64,000 bases of DNA, from assembly GCF_000516985.1 (NCBI RefSeq), contig NW_006917098.1, forward strand, positions 2,568,309 through 2,632,308, given 5' to 3'. Position 1 is the stretch's first letter. Each line of letters opens with the position of its first letter. The notes below the pieces were generated by a model, which had not been told where the DNA came from, searched no databases, and was given only the letters and a program-made list of their open reading frames with translations. Shown piece after piece: positions 59,772 to 64,000 of this stretch. The stretch comes from Pestalotiopsis fici W106-1. Taxonomy: Eukaryota; Ascomycota; Sordariomycetes; Amphisphaeriales; Sporocadaceae. Position numbers and translations under genes: made by a program.

Positions 59772-61547
59772 CTTTTGAAATATGGTCCAGCCGTCGAGAC
59801 ACCGCGGGTGGTCCAGCCGGGAAAATTTTCAGTCGGGCGCCTGCGATCAATATATCATCATGGTTTGGCGACAGGCGTTTTGTTCAGCAGGTTTCGAAAA
59901 TGCAGAGGCGCGCGAACGGAGCCGACGGCGAGTGAAAAGGTCTGGCCGAGCGCTGATATGTCAAAAGACACTTACGCATTTGACAGCGCAGATATGACAG
60001 TCTTGACACGACCAGATGTTCTTTGGGGGTGGGCGTTTTCTTCCACCGGATCAGGCTTGATGAATGCTTGCTTTAGTCCCACGAGGCGGAGGAAGAGGCC
60101 ACCTCCAGCCCGCCACGAACCTGACCTTGATGATATATCCCTGGGACCGGAGCGCTATGTCTGGATGCCGAGGTGTCGTGTAGCTATTCTCGCCATCAAT
60201 GTTCCCACTCTCGTGGACTCGGACCGCCGTACTATACTAGCGATGCTCGGAGATCTGCACTGAGTGAGAGTACAAACAGCCCGCGCGTTTGAAGAATTGG
60301 GCATTGCGGAATTGAATCAGCGTAATTTTCGGAGCCAGCAAAACTACCTGGATAAGAGAACAGTAGGGGACATCAGAAACAAAGAGATAATAATAATAAT
60401 AATAAAAACAGAATTCCAACGGGAGCAGTTCCCCGGCGAGTGGAGTTGGATGGGTTTTCATTCTGTGAGAAAAAGCAAAAGTAGAGTTCAGGCCAGACCA
60501 GACCGTATACGTATTCACTTTCTACCACGTTTGCCCACGGTGCCTGTATCTGTCGTCCGACTGTACACAAGCCGCCCGATGATGAGAAAGACCTTTGTGT
60601 GTACCATCATCTACCCTTTCAGATCTGCTGGCTTTGCGTTGTCCGTGCCTACATTGCCTACCTATACTAGTATGCTATGGTGGTGAGTAGCGCTTAGCTT
60701 GGGCCGTGTCTCTCGTTGCTCTCTGCTGCTCTGCTTCCGCTGCTATCTCCAAATGATCGGAACTTGAGCGCCGTTGATGTCGATGTCCCTACTTACCTAC
60801 ACTAGGCCATGTATTTTTGATTTGTTTCTTTCTTTCTTTATCTTTTTTTTTTTTTTTCCATCCACTTGGGATCTCCTTGGTAGCACGGCATGATTTTGAC
60901 GATAATTCAAACGCAAGCGAGGAGAGATGGCATTTTCATTTCAAGCGCGACCAAAAGGTAGATTGATTGCCCATTTATCGCTACCCCCTCCCTGATAGTA
61001 CGGTGATCGATCCCCAGCTGGGGTATGTATGGGAGATCTGCCGCCTTTCACTACAGTAGCAAATGGGGGAGAGAAGAGGAGAAAAAGAAAAGTCAAGGTA
61101 CATGATAATTTACACTAGGCGAGAGCACAACATAAACGATATGGCTGGGCTTTTGGGCCAGCGTGGCGCCTCCTCTGCTCAGCCGTGTCTCTCCTTCTCT
61201 CAAATTAACATGAGATTTCTTTTCCCGAATCTGACTCAGGAATGCGCCTATTTGCGCTCCCTTTCTCACAGCGGATATTGCTTCCATCGTCACAAAGAAG
61301 TCGCGCAAGTATTTTTTTTTTTTCTTCTTTATTTATGATTTAGGATTTAGGATTTCATGTCACCCTAGATCGCGCCTTGCAGATGGGAGAAGCTGAGCTG
61401 CCATTGCCTGCCAAGGAGACACCAGAGCTCGTGGGTGCAGATGTCACATCTGAGACCCTTGTATCTTGTGCTACCCAAACGATACTCTGCCTACAAACAG
61501 GATTGGTCGTCGCAGCAAGTATAGTCGAAATACTACTTTTATTATTA
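59772..61547. other. Intergenic region before the AT-rich block
   Basis: No supported gene. It contains MHYT promoter sequence, an AAT run near 60390-60408, a T run at about 60846-60858, an AT-rich stretch with repeated TTTAGGA units near 61338-61353, and GC-normal sequence to 61540 where composition changes sharply. Confidence 0.5.
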
Positions 61548-61594
61548 CGGGTGCACCCGATTTTCGGCACCGGATATATAGTTGATCCGGTGCC
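61548..61594. repeat. Palindrome and hairpin at edge of the AT-rich block
   Basis: CGGGTGCACCCG (61548-61559) is a perfect 12-bp palindrome. Directly after it GGCACCGGAT (61566-61575) and ATCCGGTGCC (61585-61594) form a perfect 10-bp stem with a 9-nt loop. The longer context (GTGCACCCGAT... versus its degraded reverse complement to about 61606) extends the stem imperfectly, with differences that look like C/T or G/A. It could be an end of a repeat element. Confidence 0.6.
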
Positions 61595-61599
61595 TAAAT

Positions 61600-64000
61600 A
61601 GGTTACGATAGAATTTGCGTATAGGAAATAGCTGCTTTTTATTTAAGCTAATTTATAAATTATATTTAGCTATAATTGCGTAATTATACGTATTTAATAA
61701 GCTTATTATATATAAATTAGCTTTATTTTTGCAATTTTATATAAATTAATAGGGTGCTTATAAAGTTTTTAATGCTATTTTTTATTTTTAATAGCGTAAT
61801 ATCCGAAAATTTTAGTAAATACGAAATCGTTTTAAAATTTCCCTTTTTCGATAACCCTTCGCTTTTTCTTTTAATATACGATATTATAAAAGGTTCCGAC
61901 CCCGAAAATGCGGCTTAAGCCTTTTATAATAACGCTTTTAATTATTATAAAGCCGCTAAATAGCCTTTTTAAGACGGAAAAATAAAATTTTTTAAATTTT
62001 TCCTTATTATAGCAAAAATAAAAATAATAAAAAACCGTTACCTATTAGGCAATAAATAATTTATTTGCTTTAATTTTATAATAGCCTTTTTAAAAAATAA
62101 GCGTTTTCGCGTAACGTAATAATTTATTAGTATTAATCTTAAATAGCTTAAATAAAAAACGTTTTTTAAAAAAATCGAAAATTAATTTATTAATAAAAAA
62201 ACTAAATAAATCGCAGGTAATCGCCTAATTCGGATAAAATAAAAGGAAAATTAAAAATTTTCCGATTTTTTAAATAATTTTAAATATTAGCTCGGTTTTA
62301 ATAAAAAATTAAATTAAATAAACGTAATTAAAATTATTATTTTTAATTCCGCTATTAATTAAAGCCTAAAAAACCGCTTAATTATTTTTAATTTATTTAA
62401 CGATAATTATAATTAATAATTAAATATAATTAAAAAAATAATTAATCGCTTAAATGCCTTATAAAAAAATAAGCGTAAAAAAGCTAAAAATATAAAAATT
62501 TAGTTTTTAAAAAAAGCTAAAGCTATTTCGTTTTATTTTATTTTTTTTTAGAAAACCTTATAAAATCGAATAAACGCTAAAAAGGATATTATTATAAAAA
62601 AAATTAATAAATTCGACTTATAATAATTTATTATTACCGTTATTAATATTATAAATATAATATAAATAGGCAAAAAGGCGTCGGAGAATAAATAAAAACC
62701 CTAAGCTCTTTAGTATAATAAGCAAAAAATCTAATTTTTTTTTAAAAAAAAAACTATATTTTAAATATAAATAATTTAAATATTTTTATTAAAAATATAT
62801 TATTTACGGCCTTTTTATTAACCCTAACCTTTGAATTAGCTACGCCGAAATTATTTCGGACTTTAAAAAAAATAAAAAACCGTCGGAAAATGCTTAAACT
62901 TTAAAAAAAATCGCTTTTAAAACTTAAAAAAAAAACTTATAATTACTGCTTTAAATATTTTAAATAATATATATATTATTTTTTTTAATAAATATATTTA
63001 TTAATAATTTATTTTATTATAACGCGTTTATCGATAATAAATGCTTTTATTATTTTATTTTTAATAAATTTTTTATAATTAAAAAGGAATTTAAACGCAC
63101 TTAAATCCGGAATAAAAAACTCCGGCTTGCTAAAAACGATAAAAAACGTCGATATATTCGAAAAATCGCTATTTACTAAATAAATATCGACGGACGGAAA
63201 AAAAAAATAATAAAATACGTTATTTTTAATTTAGCTTATAATATTATATTAAGAAAACCCTAAATAAAAAATAACGATATAATATATTTATTTAGGAAAA
63301 AAACATTTAAATTTAGTATTAAAAGGCACGGTTTTTTTTATCCGTAAAAAAGGCTAATACGAAAATAAAGCATTTAAATTAATAAAAAATAAAACGTAAT
63401 ATATAAAAAATGCATAAATAATTATAAATATTATTTATATAGCAAAAATGCGTAAAACGCGTAAAAATTCTAAAAAAATAATTAAAATTATTTAGATTTT
63501 TGCCGTTATAATAGCAAATATTAATCGAGCGCTAAAAATTAAAAAAAAAACGACCTTTTCCGAAATAACCGATATATTATTTTTTTAGCTTAAATATTAC
63601 GCTCTTTTATTTATAAATAATAAATAAGCAAAGCTCCCACCTTATCGACCCAAAATAAATTATACGATTACCCTATTTAAAAATAAATAAAGCAAAATTC
63701 GGGAAATTTTATAAAGCCCTTTATACGGTATATCCAAAAATAAATTATTCGTTTTTAAAAAAATATTTATTAATTATTTAAATAAAAACTAAATTAGGGC
63801 TAGTAATTTTTCCGGAGGAGCCCCCGTATTTTTTATAAAAAAACCCGGAGGAGGTTTTTATTTTTATATAAATTACCGAGCTTTAAACGCTATTATAAAA
63901 AAAACCGCTATTTTTTTTATTAGGGAAATTTTATGCTCCTTTTTAAAAAACTAAATAATTTATTAAAATTAATATTAAAGCCGCTTTTTATAAAATAAAA
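61600..64000 (+). pseudogene. RIP-degraded Ty3/gypsy retroelement (gag/pol relic, partial)
   Basis: Extremely AT-rich with no open frame. In one frame from 63631 the reverse transcriptase start is unmistakable: KLPPYRPKI, then GGAPVFFIKKPGGG at about 63814-63855, and YRALNAI shortly after, each interrupted by TAA where CAA/CAG codons are expected. This is the gypsy-type RT (motifs 1-3). The more upstream part should be gag-protease, but I cannot confirm it because of decay. The element runs off the window at 64000. It is dead by dense nonsense mutation, not by indel, because the RT frame is preserved over 300 bp. Confidence 0.85.

Noticed and set aside
61338..61353. Telomere-like TTTAGGA repeats
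   Set aside because: There are only two units, the sequence is not TTAGGG, and it is flanked by ordinary sequence.

Overview
The window looks like nuclear chromosomal DNA of a filamentous ascomycete (Pezizomycotina, most likely a Sordariomycete close to Hypocreales; the species is not determinable from what I can see). The grounds are short introns of about 50-110 nt with GT...AG borders, compact GC-rich coding regions, fungal-specific families (Zn2Cys6 factor, CE5 cutinase, AA11 LPMO, fungal-type HMG-box factor, DUF-type CCCH protein), and AT-rich blocks of transposon relics carrying the CA-to-TA signature of repeat-induced point mutation (RIP).

Layout. 1-1910 is a RIP-degraded pogo/Fot1-like transposon, followed at 2220-2552 by two 82-bp direct repeats of SINE- or LTR-like sequence. 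From 4.1 to 21.4 kb lies a housekeeping block: flotillin (+), secreted cutinase (+), RVB1 AAA+ helicase (+), HMG-box transcription factor (+), dynactin p150Glued (+) and signal recognition particle SEC65/SRP19 (-). A 1.4-kb Tc1/mariner element with both terminal inverted repeats sits at 21562-22970 in the SEC65 upstream region, and a 449-bp inverted-repeat element lies at 24861-25309. From 26 to 34 kb come a rhodopsin-like 7TM membrane protein (+), an AA11 chitin-type LPMO (+), an ACS-family MFS transporter (-) and phosphatidylinositol synthase (-). A 5.8-kb gene-poor stretch leads to OMP decarboxylase (+) and a Zn2Cys6 regulator (+), then a CCCH zinc-finger protein with a putative nuclease-like domain (-), a BTB-like protein (+), mitochondrial glycerol-3-phosphate dehydrogenase GUT2 (-) and an MHYT-domain membrane sensor (-). 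From about 61.6 kb to the end is a RIP-destroyed Ty3/gypsy retroelement whose reverse transcriptase runs off the window.

How the genes fit together. They do not form an operon-like unit or an evident biosynthetic cluster; it is mostly conserved core genes (secretion, dynein transport, chromatin remodelling, phospholipid, pyrimidine and glycerol metabolism). Cutinase and AA11 LPMO are the two secreted polymer-attacking enzymes and, with the 7TM and MHYT sensors, suggest an organism that meets cuticle or chitin surfaces, but that is inference. I found no convincing undescribed defence or biosynthetic system. The less ordinary items are the single-stop Tc1 transposase with a candidate intron, the SINE/LTR-like repeat pair, the inverted-repeat element, the hairpin at the right AT-rich boundary, and the CCCH protein.
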